From positions 744,001 through 808,000 of the forward strand of contig NZ_CAAHFB010000001.1 in assembly GCF_900880625.1 (NCBI RefSeq): a stretch of DNA of 64,000 bases, given 5' to 3'. Positions within the stretch are counted from its first letter, which is position 1. Every line of letters begins with the position of its first letter. Positions 19,413-27,609 of this stretch are shown piece by piece. The position numbers were made by a program, and so were the translations under genes. A model generated the notes under the pieces. The model was not told the origin of the DNA and ran no database searches. It saw only the letters and a program-made list of their open reading frames with translations. The DNA comes from Halorhabdus rudnickae. Its GTDB lineage: Archaea; Halobacteriota; Halobacteria; Halobacteriales; Haloarculaceae.

Positions 19413-20166
19413 TCAGTTTGTGCTTACATGTGGTCGCCGAATGTATCGACGGTTTCCCGCGTTAGCCCCCCCGCGACACAAGAGTGTTACCAGGCCGTCG
19501 GGACGGACCACGGTATCTCCACGAGAAGTAATCACTTCATTGTCACGCTCAATAGAGACCACCAGCACATCCGATTGAATCACGTCACTTTCGTTCGCTT
19601 CACGCAACGCGAGGCCCGCAATGTCGGCATCAGCGGAGACAGTGAGTTCCAGGACTTCGGCACCGCCGGAGAGCTCCATAAAGTCCGCAATCGTGTGCCC
19701 ATCTTGGGACTCGGCTGGACCGAATTTATCGTATGGGAGCAGTTGTTCGCTCTGGAGTGAATTCTCCTCTTCAATCTCCAACCCAATCGTGGAGAGATTG
19801 TTCGCTATCCGGTTGAGCTCCTGCATATCGTCTCCGACGGCAGTCACGTGGAGATTGTTCCTGCCTTTCAGCAGCTGTCGAACGCTAGACACCAGGGGTT
19901 CCGCGACTTGTTTTGAGAGTCGGTCTCGATCCGGAACTGGGCATGTACAAATATAGAGATTAGTCAGCTAGCCACCTGCTTGTGGATAATCGACGAGTGA
20001 ATGATAGCCCCGAAGAATCCCGGCATCTTCGAGCTGTGAAATTCGATTTCGAATCGTCCCCGCCGAGACGTTCACTTCTTTGGCAATTTCGGGGGGACGT
20101 ATTCCGGGCATCCTGAACCAGGTGGTAACGGATTCGCTTATCTACCTCATCCAAACGGTTGCTCAT
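19413..20166 (-). pseudogene. Broken Lrp/AsnC-TrkA_C regulator
   Basis: Reading from ATG at 20166, the N-terminus is a typical HTH (LDEVDKRIRYHLVQDARNTS). The frame is lost at a run of six C (20091-20096). One base later the expected sequence resumes: EIAKEVNVSAGTIRNRISQL. An in-frame TAG at 19968-19970 interrupts it before LTNLYICTCPVPDRDRL, after which an AsnC-like domain (GRNNLHVTAVG) and a complete TrkA_C domain continue to 19413. Both lesions lie in otherwise well-kept sequence, so decay is recent. An intact protein would be a K+-linked regulator, divergent to trkH at 20399. Confidence 0.85.
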
Positions 20167-20398
20167 ACCCAGCATTGCTCTCCGCCGGCGACAATTGATC
20201 TGGACTCGGGCCAGCACGACTCTCGTTTTGGTTTGACCAATAATTACCGGTATATATTTCGCTTTGAGTGATTGAACCAGTTCATTTATATGCTTTGGTA
20301 AATCAGTGGATGACAGAACAGCGAATGAGTCCGACTTGCGGGAACCGCTCTGCCATAGCACCCAAGTCATCACTCACCTGAACGCGAACCAACGAACT

Positions 20399-22042
20399 AT
20401 GTCTCCTTCCAATCCATCGCTGGCATCCAACGCTAGTCGCTTGAATTTCCGCACTGCGTCGAAGACGGTCATCAGAGACATCGGTGGGCTTCAGGTTCTC
20501 ATCGGTGGATCAATGCTTGTCCCCCTCATCGTATCTCTCCTCTATCAAGAGTGGTACACCGGACTGTCGTTTCTCATCGCAGCAGGTATCACCACGCTCG
20601 TCGGTGGACTTGCGTACAAATCCTGTGAGGACGCCCCGGAACCGAAACGACACCACGCGATGATCGTCGCTGCCCTTGGCTGGGTCGCGACCGCGTTCTT
20701 CGGTGCCCTCCCGTTCATTATTGCGGCCTATATCACACCGCCAGGCGTGATCGAATCCTTGATCCCTGCAGGGGCAGGGTATCAATCGAGTCTGTTGAAC
20801 TTCCAGAACCCATTGCACGCGTTCTTTGAGGCCATGAGCGGGTACACTACCACTGGCCTGACGATGAGCGTTCACGAGCCGTCCGTGGGAAATGCCTTCC
20901 TCTGGTATCGATCACAGATGCAGTGGATCGGTGGTGCAGGGATGATCATCCTCTCGCTGGCGATTTTGCGCCAACCACACGGTACGGCAGGAATCTCGCT
21001 GTACGAATCCGAGGCCCGCAGTGAGAGACTCAGACCGAGCATCGCCGGTACTGCCCGTGCCATCTGGAAGATCTACGTCGGCGTCACCGCAATCGTCGCC
21101 GTCTATCTCGCTGCCGCAACGTTCTTCATCCAGCCAGGCTACGGCATCGAGAACACAATCTTCGATGCGATTAATCACGCGATGACCGGGCAGTCGACAG
21201 GTGGGTTCAGTACGCTCGACAATTCGATTGCAGGCTACGGGTCGTACGCGATGGAACTCGTGCATATTCCAGCGATGGTGACGGGCGCAATCGCAATTCC
21301 CGTGTACTACAGCGCCCTCTCCGAGCGTGATATTCGCGAATTCACACGCGACCCACAGGTCAGAACGATGTTTGCGTTCTTTGTCGTCGGCGTGATCGGG
21401 CTGACGGCGTTTCTTGCCCGGTGGGTCGGCGTCCCGTACAACGGCGACCCGGTGGGCTACGTGGCGCGCGTCGCGACGAGTGACGCGCTTCGTGACGGCC
21501 TATTCCAGTTCATCAGCGGGTTGACGACCACGGGCTGGCAGACGTCGGCAATCGGCGACTGGAACAGCGGGTCGGTGCTGTTCATCGTCCTCGGCGCGAT
21601 GTTGATCGGTGGGGCGGCCGGGGCAACCGTTGGCGGGATCAAGATTATCCGTGGCTACATTATCGGACGGGGAATCAGTTGGGAAGTCTCACGCGTGTTC
21701 CGCCCCGAGCACGCGATCGACGATCTCCGGATTGGGCAACAGATCTTCAAAGCCGACGAGGCCAACGACGAGATTCGCTCGGCGGCGACGTTCGCATTCG
21801 CGTATCTCATCCTCCTGGGCCTCTCGCTGTTCGTGCTACTCGCGGTCCTCCCCTCGGAGTTTACCCTCGCGGACGCGATCTTTGAGGTCGCAACCGCACA
21901 GGGGACCGTCGGGTTGTCGTCCGGGATTACTGGGCCCGGCATGCCAGTTATCGCGGAGATACTGTTTATCGTCCAGATGTGGATGGGACGCCTCGAGATC
22001 ATCCCCATCCTCGTCACGATAAACACCATTTTCCGGAGGTAG
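20399..22042 (+). CDS. trkH: TrkH-family K+ uptake channel
   Basis: A 547-residue channel paralogous to the TrkH at 14355-15968. Filter regions are AMSGYTTTGLTMS, AMTGQSTGGFSTLDNS, ISGLTTTGWQTSA and ATAQGTVGLSSGITGPG. The GAAGATVGGIKIIRG loop is present, and the C-terminus is MWMGRLEIIPILV. The ATG at 20399 starts close to the conserved first helix. Upstream codons without a likely role were excluded, but a GTG at 20306 remains possible. trkA and usp follow on the same strand. Confidence 0.94.
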   Translation: MSPSNPSLASNASRLNFRTASKTVIRDIGGLQVLIGGSMLVPLIVSLLYQEWYTGLSFLIAAGITTLVGGLAYKSCEDAPEPKRHHAMIVAALGWVATAFFGALPFIIAAYITPPGVIESLIPAGAGYQSSLLNFQNPLHAFFEAMSGYTTTGLTMSVHEPSVGNAFLWYRSQMQWIGGAGMIILSLAILRQPHGTAGISLYESEARSERLRPSIAGTARAIWKIYVGVTAIVAVYLAAATFFIQPGYGIENTIFDAINHAMTGQSTGGFSTLDNSIAGYGSYAMELVHIPAMVTGAIAIPVYYSALSERDIREFTRDPQVRTMFAFFVVGVIGLTAFLARWVGVPYNGDPVGYVARVATSDALRDGLFQFISGLTTTGWQTSAIGDWNSGSVLFIVLGAMLIGGAAGATVGGIKIIRGYIIGRGISWEVSRVFRPEHAIDDLRIGQQIFKADEANDEIRSAATFAFAYLILLGLSLFVLLAVLPSEFTLADAIFEVATAQGTVGLSSGITGPGMPVIAEILFIVQMWMGRLEIIPILVTINTIFRR

Positions 22043-22159
22043 ATCGTATGCACGCTCAGGAAGGTTCCGTACCAATCGTACTCGACGTTCCGGGGCCGCC
22101 GAGGCTGGGAGATAGCCCTCGACGAGTCGCCCGCTAAATACTCCACCTCGACACACACT

Positions 22160-22825
22160 ATGTACATTATCGTAATCGGCGCCGGCCGCACCGGAAGCAA
22201 AGTCATCGAACTCGCCAGCCAGGACGACCACGAAGTCGTCGTCATCGAACAAAATACGGAGTTGGCCGAGGAGGTGAGCACAACCTACGACTGTATGGTC
22301 ATCAACGCCGACGCCTCGTCGAAAGAAATCCTTCTCGAAGCAGGTATCGAAGAGGCCGACGCGCTCATCTCGACGACGGAAAGCGATTCGGTAAACCTCA
22401 TGATCTCGATGCTCGGGAAACAGTACGGCGTCGAGAACCTCGTCAGTTCGATCAACGACCCCCAGCATCGGGAACTGTTCGGGGACCTGGGTGTCAATAT
22501 CGTCGAGAGTCCACACGAACTCAACGGCCAGTACCTCTATCGGGCTGTCCAGCGCCCCCAGATCCAAGACTTCATGGAGATCGCTGGGGAAGCCGAGATC
22601 TTCGAGGTCACGGTCGAGGAAGGGGCGCCAGTCGCCGGGCTCAGTCTGAGCGACGCCGACAGTAAAGATCTGCTGCCCGAAGAGACGATCATGGTCGCAA
22701 TCGTCCGAGATGAAGAACTGCTCATCCCCCGCGGTGAGACTGACTTTCAGGCAGGCGACACCGTGACCGTGTTCGCCAGAAACGGGGCGACTGACCGAGT
22801 CACGGGAGCATTCACGAGGCCGTGA
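22160..22825 (+). CDS. trkA: TrkA-type K+ channel regulator
   Basis: A 221-residue RCK_N + RCK_C protein, beginning MYIIVIGAGRTGSKVIE with VIEQN ending strand 2 and STTESDSVNLMIS in the nucleotide domain. The TrkA_C half contains MVAIVRDEELLIPRGET. It follows trkH by 117 bases and lies just before a tandem usp gene, so trkH-trkA-usp is likely a functional unit of K+ uptake and its control. Confidence 0.95.
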   Translation: MYIIVIGAGRTGSKVIELASQDDHEVVVIEQNTELAEEVSTTYDCMVINADASSKEILLEAGIEEADALISTTESDSVNLMISMLGKQYGVENLVSSINDPQHRELFGDLGVNIVESPHELNGQYLYRAVQRPQIQDFMEIAGEAEIFEVTVEEGAPVAGLSLSDADSKDLLPEETIMVAIVRDEELLIPRGETDFQAGDTVTVFARNGATDRVTGAFTRP

Positions 22826-22827
22826 CG

Positions 22828-23964
22828 ATGACAACTGACCGTGCGGAATCCGATATCCATATCGCTGTCCAACAACCGTCAAGAGATTCAGAGAGCGATG
22901 ACGCAATTCGAAGCGGACCGGTCATTCAGGTGCCGGATTATACCATCGTCGTACCCGTGACAAGTGGACTTCTCGATCCGGAGACGGGAATCAATGTTCG
23001 ACGGCTGCTACAGACAGCAGTTGCCCTCGCCGAGGACAACGATGGCCGAGTTCTCCTGCTCGGACTCGCAACCGCCGACGATGAATCCTCGCTCAAAGCG
23101 GTGCGAGAGCAGATAGAAGCAGGCAAACTGAACACGTCTGATTCGTCTCCTGGTGTCAAATTTGTCGAGGAGCGACAATCTCAACTGACACGGATCGTCG
23201 ATATCGCTCAAGACCTTGGCCAGGATGTCTCGGTCACTGCGACCGTTCGCGTTGTAACCGATCCAACGAACGGTATACTGGATATACTCAAGTCCAGACG
23301 TGAGATGGCTGTCCTCTTGCTTCGGGGAACGAGTCTCGACGAAGGCGGGTTCCTCTCTCGGAGCACGATAGATGCAGTCCTTGCAGAGGCTGACTGCGAC
23401 GTCTTTGTCGAAAATCTCGGAACCCAAAGTGGAAGCAACGCGCTGTATATCCCTGACATCGACGGGAACACGGTCGCTTCGTTGGCCGAATCCGAAGCAG
23501 ACACCATTGACTCGGTACTGCTGCCTGTCGGAACTGGACCACACTCGGCGCTCGCTACGGAAGCAGCTCGCGCGGTGGCCAGTGCTGCAGACGCGCCAGT
23601 CACGGTTCTTCACGTGATTGATCCCGACGCATCTGGGAAATCAAGGGCTGACGCAAAAGATCTCCTCAAATTTGCAGAATACGTTCTGGGTCCAGCGGTG
23701 ACGGTGGAGACCGAAATTCAAGAAGCGGCAGATCCCACCGAGGTAATCGTCGAGACGGCCCAAATGCACGACTTCACAGCGATTGGTGCGCCAGAACAGC
23801 AATCCAGACTTGAACACCTTGTGTTCGAGTCGGTTCAGGAAACACTCACGGAGCGGAGTAGGGTACGAGTACTTATAGCCAGGGATTCCGATCGGACAAT
23901 GCGATCACTCTATTACCACTGGAAACAGGGTATTGATGCGATGGACAGTAATGAGTCTCAGTGA
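22828..23964 (+). CDS. Tandem universal stress protein
   Basis: A 378-residue protein with two Usp domains. The first opens YTIVVPVTSGLLDPETGINV and the second DSVLLPVGTGPHSALATEAA. The C-terminal tail SLYYHWKQGID is shared with the Usp at 11566-12669. The ATG at 22828 lies two bases after the trkA stop; a GTG at 22822 overlapping that stop is an alternative. It belongs to the trkH-trkA-usp cluster. Confidence 0.85.
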   Translation: MTTDRAESDIHIAVQQPSRDSESDDAIRSGPVIQVPDYTIVVPVTSGLLDPETGINVRRLLQTAVALAEDNDGRVLLLGLATADDESSLKAVREQIEAGKLNTSDSSPGVKFVEERQSQLTRIVDIAQDLGQDVSVTATVRVVTDPTNGILDILKSRREMAVLLLRGTSLDEGGFLSRSTIDAVLAEADCDVFVENLGTQSGSNALYIPDIDGNTVASLAESEADTIDSVLLPVGTGPHSALATEAARAVASAADAPVTVLHVIDPDASGKSRADAKDLLKFAEYVLGPAVTVETEIQEAADPTEVIVETAQMHDFTAIGAPEQQSRLEHLVFESVQETLTERSRVRVLIARDSDRTMRSLYYHWKQGIDAMDSNESQ

Positions 23965-24166
23965 ACGGCAAGAAGTGGTAGCGGATCGGATTCGTGAAGA
24001 GGCTACCGGTGAGATTCTGCGCCTTGATCCTGACGTGAAAGGGTTCCTCGTCGTTCAATAGTTATCAGATGATACACAACCGATTTTCCACCGTGTAACT
24101 CTTGAAAAACAAACCGATGGATCTGAGTCACTCCACTGGGCGTATATCGGATCCGTAAACGAGTGA
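23951..24166 (+). pseudogene. Small 71-codon gene interrupted by TAG
   Basis: An ATG at 23951 overlaps the end of the usp gene by 14 bases. Thirty-six codons (MSLSERQEVVADRIREEATG, then DVKGFLVVQ) end in TAG at 24059-24061. The same frame continues without a break as LSDDTQPIFHRVTLEKQTDG to LHWAYIGSVNE and a TGA at 24164-24166. Protein-like composition on both sides suggests one small gene with a nonsense mutation. The family is unknown to me. Confidence 0.5.
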
Positions 24167-24187
24167 GACAATGACTCATCAGTGGGG

Positions 24188-24376
24188 TCAAAGCGGGTGT
24201 GACGCCATATATGCGTGCGTGCGGTGAGTTATCGGATCGTCCTCTGTGCCGGGGAGATCAAGGAGCAGGAAATCGTAATCTTGCTCCACCAGCGCGACGC
24301 CGACGTGCGCAACGGTCGTTGTTTTTCCAGTTCCTCCTGTATCCAAGAAAGCGGCGGCCCGCAATGTATCACCCAT
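24188..24376 (-). pseudogene. N-terminal stub of a ParA/MinD-like ATPase
   Basis: Sixty-two codons. The start carries a deviant Walker A AFLDTGGTGKTTTVAHVGVA and the next strand YDFLLLDLPGTEDD, as in ParA/Soj proteins. The frame then runs into unrelated residues and stops, so roughly three quarters of a ParA are missing. It marks the edge of a plasmid-like or proviral segment. The minus-strand ATG at 24376 fits the family start. Confidence 0.7.
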
Positions 24377-24515
24377 CGAGATTTATCTACAGCAGTTCTT
24401 ATAGTGAATTCTGTAGCAGTAAATGTACATCAGATATTAATCAACTACACCCTATAGGAACCCACAAGGGATTGCTGGCGACTTGACCATGAGTAGTCAA
24501 TTGGGTTGGAGTTTT

Positions 24516-24558
24516 GTTAACCAACATTTGGGAATAGTCTTACCATGTGTTGGTTAAC
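24516..24558. repeat. 11-bp perfect inverted repeat (GTTAACCAACA)
   Basis: GTTAACCAACA at 24516-24526 and TGTTGGTTAAC at 24548-24558, 21 bases apart. Each arm contains the palindrome GTTAAC. It lies between the ParA stub and the P-loop gene, so it may be an operator or partition/replication site of the integrated element. The rest of the 24377-24646 spacer is AT-rich and empty. Confidence 0.55.
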
Positions 24559-24646
24559 AGCACCTTCTGACTTCGTCGCCTAGGGTCACGGGATGACAAA
24601 TTGACTCGTCGTACGGTCGCTACCCACCTTTTGGGGTGACTTGTAG

Positions 24647-25360
24647 ATGAACTCTCATTCGACGCGGGGTGCTGACCGCAATCGGTCCCTCGCTGACCAG
24701 GCCGATCCAGCTACGGACGAGATGATGCTGCCACAGCTCGATGACGGCATCACGCTGCTCGATGTCGAGGGAAGCCGCGGCGTCCCGATCCTACAGTCGC
24801 TCGTGCTCGACCACCTCCTCCTCAACGACGGACCCGCCTTTTGGGTCGACGCAGACGGACACGCGACGACGGCCACGCTGACGCAGATAGCCCCCAGTCA
24901 ACGGTTGCTCAACTGAATCCACGTGGCACGCGGATTCACTACCTACCAGCACTACGGCGCCATCTGTGATCTCCCGACGGCAGTGAACAAGTCGATCCGG
25001 AAACCCACCGCTGATTCCGGGGCGGCCGGTCGACGGGCACCAGGTCGCGACGAGGACACGTCGCCCCACACGCCTGCCCTCATCGTCGTGCCGGCCGTTG
25101 ACGCCCAGTACCGTGCCGACGATACTCTTCTAGGTGAGACCCAAGCGAAAACCCTTCAAGCCAGAACTCTCGCCCGATTAGTGACCTACGCCGAGGGGTA
25201 CGACATCCCAGTGCTCGTTACTCGAAACGAACGTAACGAATTCGCCGAACAGGTTACGACGGTCACCGACCACCCCCTAGAGTGCGAGCAGACCCAAATG
25301 GGACCACAGATCGTCGACAACGGTTTCGAGCGGGCAGCACTTCCCAACCAGATCCGTTGA
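24647..25360 (+). pseudogene. Haloarchaeal RecA/RadA-like P-loop protein, split by TGA
   Basis: Two frames that are really one. Codons from 24647 read GITLLDVEGSRGVPILQSLV and FWVDADGHATTATL and end in TGA at 24914-24916. The same frame continues at once with VARGFTTYQHYGAICDLPTA, HTPALIVVPAVDAQYRAD and VLVTRNERNEF. The whole resembles a haloarchaeal protein of unknown function often carried by plasmids; in relatives I recall an arginine at the stop (CGA to TGA). The C-terminus is also shorter than I would expect. Confidence 0.7.
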
Positions 25361-25479
25361 AGGCCGATTGATTGAGTGTGATTTCGATTATAATATTCAC
25401 TCCACCACAGCGATCGCTTCCGAAGGTTTATCGCAAGCCCAAACTGGAATAGATAGGTTTTGCGTGCTACCTACGGATA

Positions 25480-26168
25480 GTGTTCAGATAAGCTGGTTCC
25501 ATGCAAATGCGAAGGATCTGAGCCAATCGTCGGCTGTTTCTGCAGCGGCGTGGCTAAAACAGTTTTCAAACGAAGACGTTCGACGTTTTACCTCACGAAA
25601 GACACGTTCGACGCTGTTCCGATTTCCACGTCTTTCGTATCTGAAATCGAGACCGTGTCGGTTGCAGGCGTCTTTCAACGAATGCGACCCATCGATGAGA
25701 AACACCGCGTCGTCAACGTCGTGTTTCTCACGCAGATCGTGAAAGAACGCGTGAGCGATGACTGAATTAGTCGTCGGCTCAAGCTTTGTATGTAGCAATT
25801 CGTTTGTTTCGGGATCGACGGCGGCGTACAGCCAGTATCGCTCGTCATCGAGTCGGATCACGGTTTCGTCGACCGCAACGTGACCTGGACTCTGTCCATC
25901 TTCGGGCTGTAGATCGGCCTTGTGCACCCAGTTATGGACAGTCGAACGCGCCCGTTTGACACCAGATATGTCGAGAAATAAAATAGTATTCGAAAGCGAT
26001 AATCAAGCGAGATGGAGTTGAATACTAAGTTTCATCAGAAATCGCGGTGTCGCTTCTCGCTCCACAAAATCTAAGTCTATCTGGTCGATATTACCGCTGA
26101 GGCGTGCGTTTTCGGGCATTATCACTTTGAAAACGTCACGCCTCACTCTTCAACCCTTATCTGAACAC
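25480..26168 (-). mobile_element. IS6-family insertion sequence (degenerate)
   Basis: A 689-base element with 13-bp perfect terminal inverted repeats, GTGTTCAGATAAG at 25480-25492 and CTTATCTGAACAC at 26156-26168. It carries a single transposase gene on the minus strand. No matching 8-bp target duplication flanks it (TACGGATA and CGCCGTTG), so it may have arisen by cointegrate resolution or later rearrangement. To its right a gene is cut off. Confidence 0.85.
25484..26119 (-). pseudogene. IS6-family transposase with one nonsense codon
   Basis: From ATG at 26119 the frame encodes the N-terminal domain (MPENARLSGNIDQIDLDFVE), then reaches TGA at 26003-26005 (codon 39), where GGA for glycine would fit. 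The frame is otherwise intact to 25484. The catalytic DDE residues are visible: Asp in HVAVDETVIRL, Asp in VFLIDGSHSL and Glu in NSVERVFREVKRRT. A single G-to-T change explains the defect. A GTG at 25927 could start only a truncated protein. Confidence 0.85.
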
Positions 26169-26169
26169 C

Positions 26170-26322
26170 GCCGTTGAGTTTGATTTCTACGAAAAAGATA
26201 AACTTGAAGAACAGCTTGGTCATGTCGAATGTTATATCGAAGCTGATGAAGATCTCAAGAGAATGCATAACTCCGAGACGAGAGGTGGTACATATACGAT
26301 CCCAATTGCGGGAGACGATTAA
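26170..26322 (+). pseudogene. 3' fragment of a gene truncated by the IS6 element
   Basis: An open frame runs from the IS end to TAA at 26320-26322: EFDFYEKDKLEEQLGHVECY, then IEADEDLKRMHN and GGTYTIPIAGDD. The composition is AT-rich and acidic, unlike the IS. It has no start codon at the IS border, so its 5' part was lost. The family is not recognised. Confidence 0.5.
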
Positions 26323-26554
26323 AAAGAGGAGTCAGAACAAGATCAAGAAGCAGAGGATGAAAATGATACTTGAAATATATAGAACGATGGGAGAGAACGC
26401 GTTCAGCGAACAGTGGAGATAATGACCCATATCGCCCTCTTGACTTCTTAAGACCAACAATCTCGATAGCAAGATTCGTGCTCTTGACCACGTCTCTTCC
26501 AAGACTGAGGTCTTCCCCTGGGTGCCAGATCCTCGAATACACACAGATCCCCTC

Positions 26555-26710
26555 TCAAAATTCCCCTTGGGCGCTCCCACAGCCGAAACAGCGGATCGGC
26601 GAAGTCCAGCCCGAACAGCGCAGGTCAAACAGGCCGACACTGACGCCCGATGCCAGAACGAAGAACGGACTCACGACCGCGCCGTTCATGTCAATCTTGC
26701 CAAACGCCAT
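26555..26710 (-). CDS. Small cysteine-containing membrane-type protein, unknown
   Basis: A 51-residue frame starting two codons after a zinc-ribbon gene (stop TAG followed at once by ATG). It has one hydrophobic stretch (VVSPFFVLASGVSVGLFDL) and three Cys near the C-terminus, including CFGC. The tight spacing with the upstream gene supports a two-gene transcript. Such small pairs are common in haloarchaeal proviruses. No function is known. Confidence 0.45.
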   Translation of the reverse strand: MAFGKIDMNGAVVSPFFVLASGVSVGLFDLRCSGWTSPIRCFGCGSAQGEF

Positions 26711-26827
26711 CTACGCTGTCACCCCCGTTACGGCCGAGAGCGGTACGCAGTCGGTACAGTACGTCGAGCCGAACACCCCGACTTTGAACCGCTTCAGTCG
26801 GGTGCCACAGCACTTGCAGTGCTGCAT
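26711..26827 (-). CDS. 38-residue zinc-ribbon mini-protein
   Basis: The sequence opens MQHCKCCGTRLKRF and later has STYCTDCVPL, giving two CxxC knuckles about 20 residues apart, a complete zinc ribbon. Small zinc ribbons of this size occur in haloarchaeal viruses and plasmids and may bind nucleic acid or a protein partner. The gene stands divergent to the toxin-antitoxin operon, with a palindromic candidate operator in between. Confidence 0.6.
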   Translation of the reverse strand: MQHCKCCGTRLKRFKVGVFGSTYCTDCVPLSAVTGVTA

Positions 26828-26944
26828 ACCCGGGGCTGGATGCTGGTCCGGTAAAAGACAGGTCGGCGAGGTGGGGGCGGTTGCGGGAGAGGGAGAGTCA
26901 GAGTTGCAAGATCAGGATGCGTGGAACGCTTGAAGTGACCGAAG

Positions 26945-26961
26945 CGCTTACATTGTAAGCG
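26945..26961. promoter_or_regulatory. Palindromic candidate operator CGCTTAC-ATT-GTAAGCG
   Basis: A perfect 7-bp inverted repeat with a 3-base centre, followed by another half-site-like GTAAGG. It lies between the minus-strand zinc-ribbon gene and the plus-strand antitoxin gene, 160 bases before the antitoxin ATG. It could bind either small regulator. This is an inference. Confidence 0.45.
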
Positions 26962-27120
26962 TTGTAAGGACAGCACACGAATCCCGAACAATGGCGTGCA
27001 GGTGGCGCTGGGCGTCAGAACAACGGATCGTCCCTCCCCCCGGATAACAGGCTCACCGGATAATGGGTTCACGCCTGCTAAAACGGGGATGAACGTGAAA
27101 CAACAAAGCACTCAATCGCC

Positions 27121-27318
27121 ATGTCGAAAGCAAACAAACGAATTCCCGTCACGGAAGACCGATGGCGCGAACTAAACGAACTCAAGGCCGCAGGCGAAAC
27201 GTACGACGAATTACTCGAAGAGCTAATTCAAGAACACCAGCGGCACCAGCTCGCCGAGCGGGCACGGGAAGTCCGCGAAGCCGACAGCGAGGAGCTGACG
27301 CCGCTCGATGAGCTATAG
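27121..27318 (+). CDS. Antitoxin of a RelE/ParE-type toxin-antitoxin pair
   Basis: A 65-residue protein: SKANKRIPVTEDRWRELNEL and AAGETYDELLEELIQEHQRH. The first part resembles a short ribbon-helix-helix-type segment and the second a long charged helix that would wrap the toxin. It overlaps the toxin start by 11 bases. Antitoxin identity comes from this arrangement and from similarity to haloarchaeal VapB/RelB-like proteins with the 'ETYDELLEELI' pattern. Confidence 0.8.
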   Translation: MSKANKRIPVTEDRWRELNELKAAGETYDELLEELIQEHQRHQLAERAREVREADSEELTPLDEL

Positions 27319-27601
27319 TATACTCATCGGAGACGAGGCCCAGGAGTATGTATCCGCCCTCGACGAGAAGAGTAAGCGGATTGTGAAGAAGAATCTTCGG
27401 AAGTTGGCAGACGACCCGTATCCCCGCCCGGGCTCCGGTTCCGGCGATATGGAGAAGTTGGTCGTTGACGGTGAGGAACTCTATCGGCTTCATATCGGTC
27501 GGACGCATACTGCGTTCTACGTCGTTCGTGAAGACGAACGAGAGGTTCGAGTGGTCGATATTACGACGATCGACGACGCTCACAACCGATACGGATTCTA
27601 A
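27308..27601 (+). CDS. RelE/ParE-type toxin
   Basis: A 97-residue protein with the RelE fold pattern: an N-terminal strand YSILIGDEAQEYV, the helical pair LDEKSKRIVKKNLRKLADDP, the loop GDMEKLVVDGEELYRLHIGR and the closing strands AFYVVREDEREVRVVDITTI. RelE toxins cleave mRNA on the ribosome; basic residues in the first helix and an Arg in YRLHIGR are in usual places. It is cotranscribed with its antitoxin and lies next to a recombinase gene. Confidence 0.85.
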   Translation: MSYSILIGDEAQEYVSALDEKSKRIVKKNLRKLADDPYPRPGSGSGDMEKLVVDGEELYRLHIGRTHTAFYVVREDEREVRVVDITTIDDAHNRYGF

Positions 27602-27609
27602 CCGATTTT

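Noticed and set aside
23951-26005. Stop-codon recoding (pyrrolysine at TAG or selenocysteine at TGA)
   Set aside because: The stops sit in unrelated genes and at positions where Gly, Arg or an unspecified residue is expected. No SECIS-like or Pyl machinery is seen, so plain pseudogenes are simpler.
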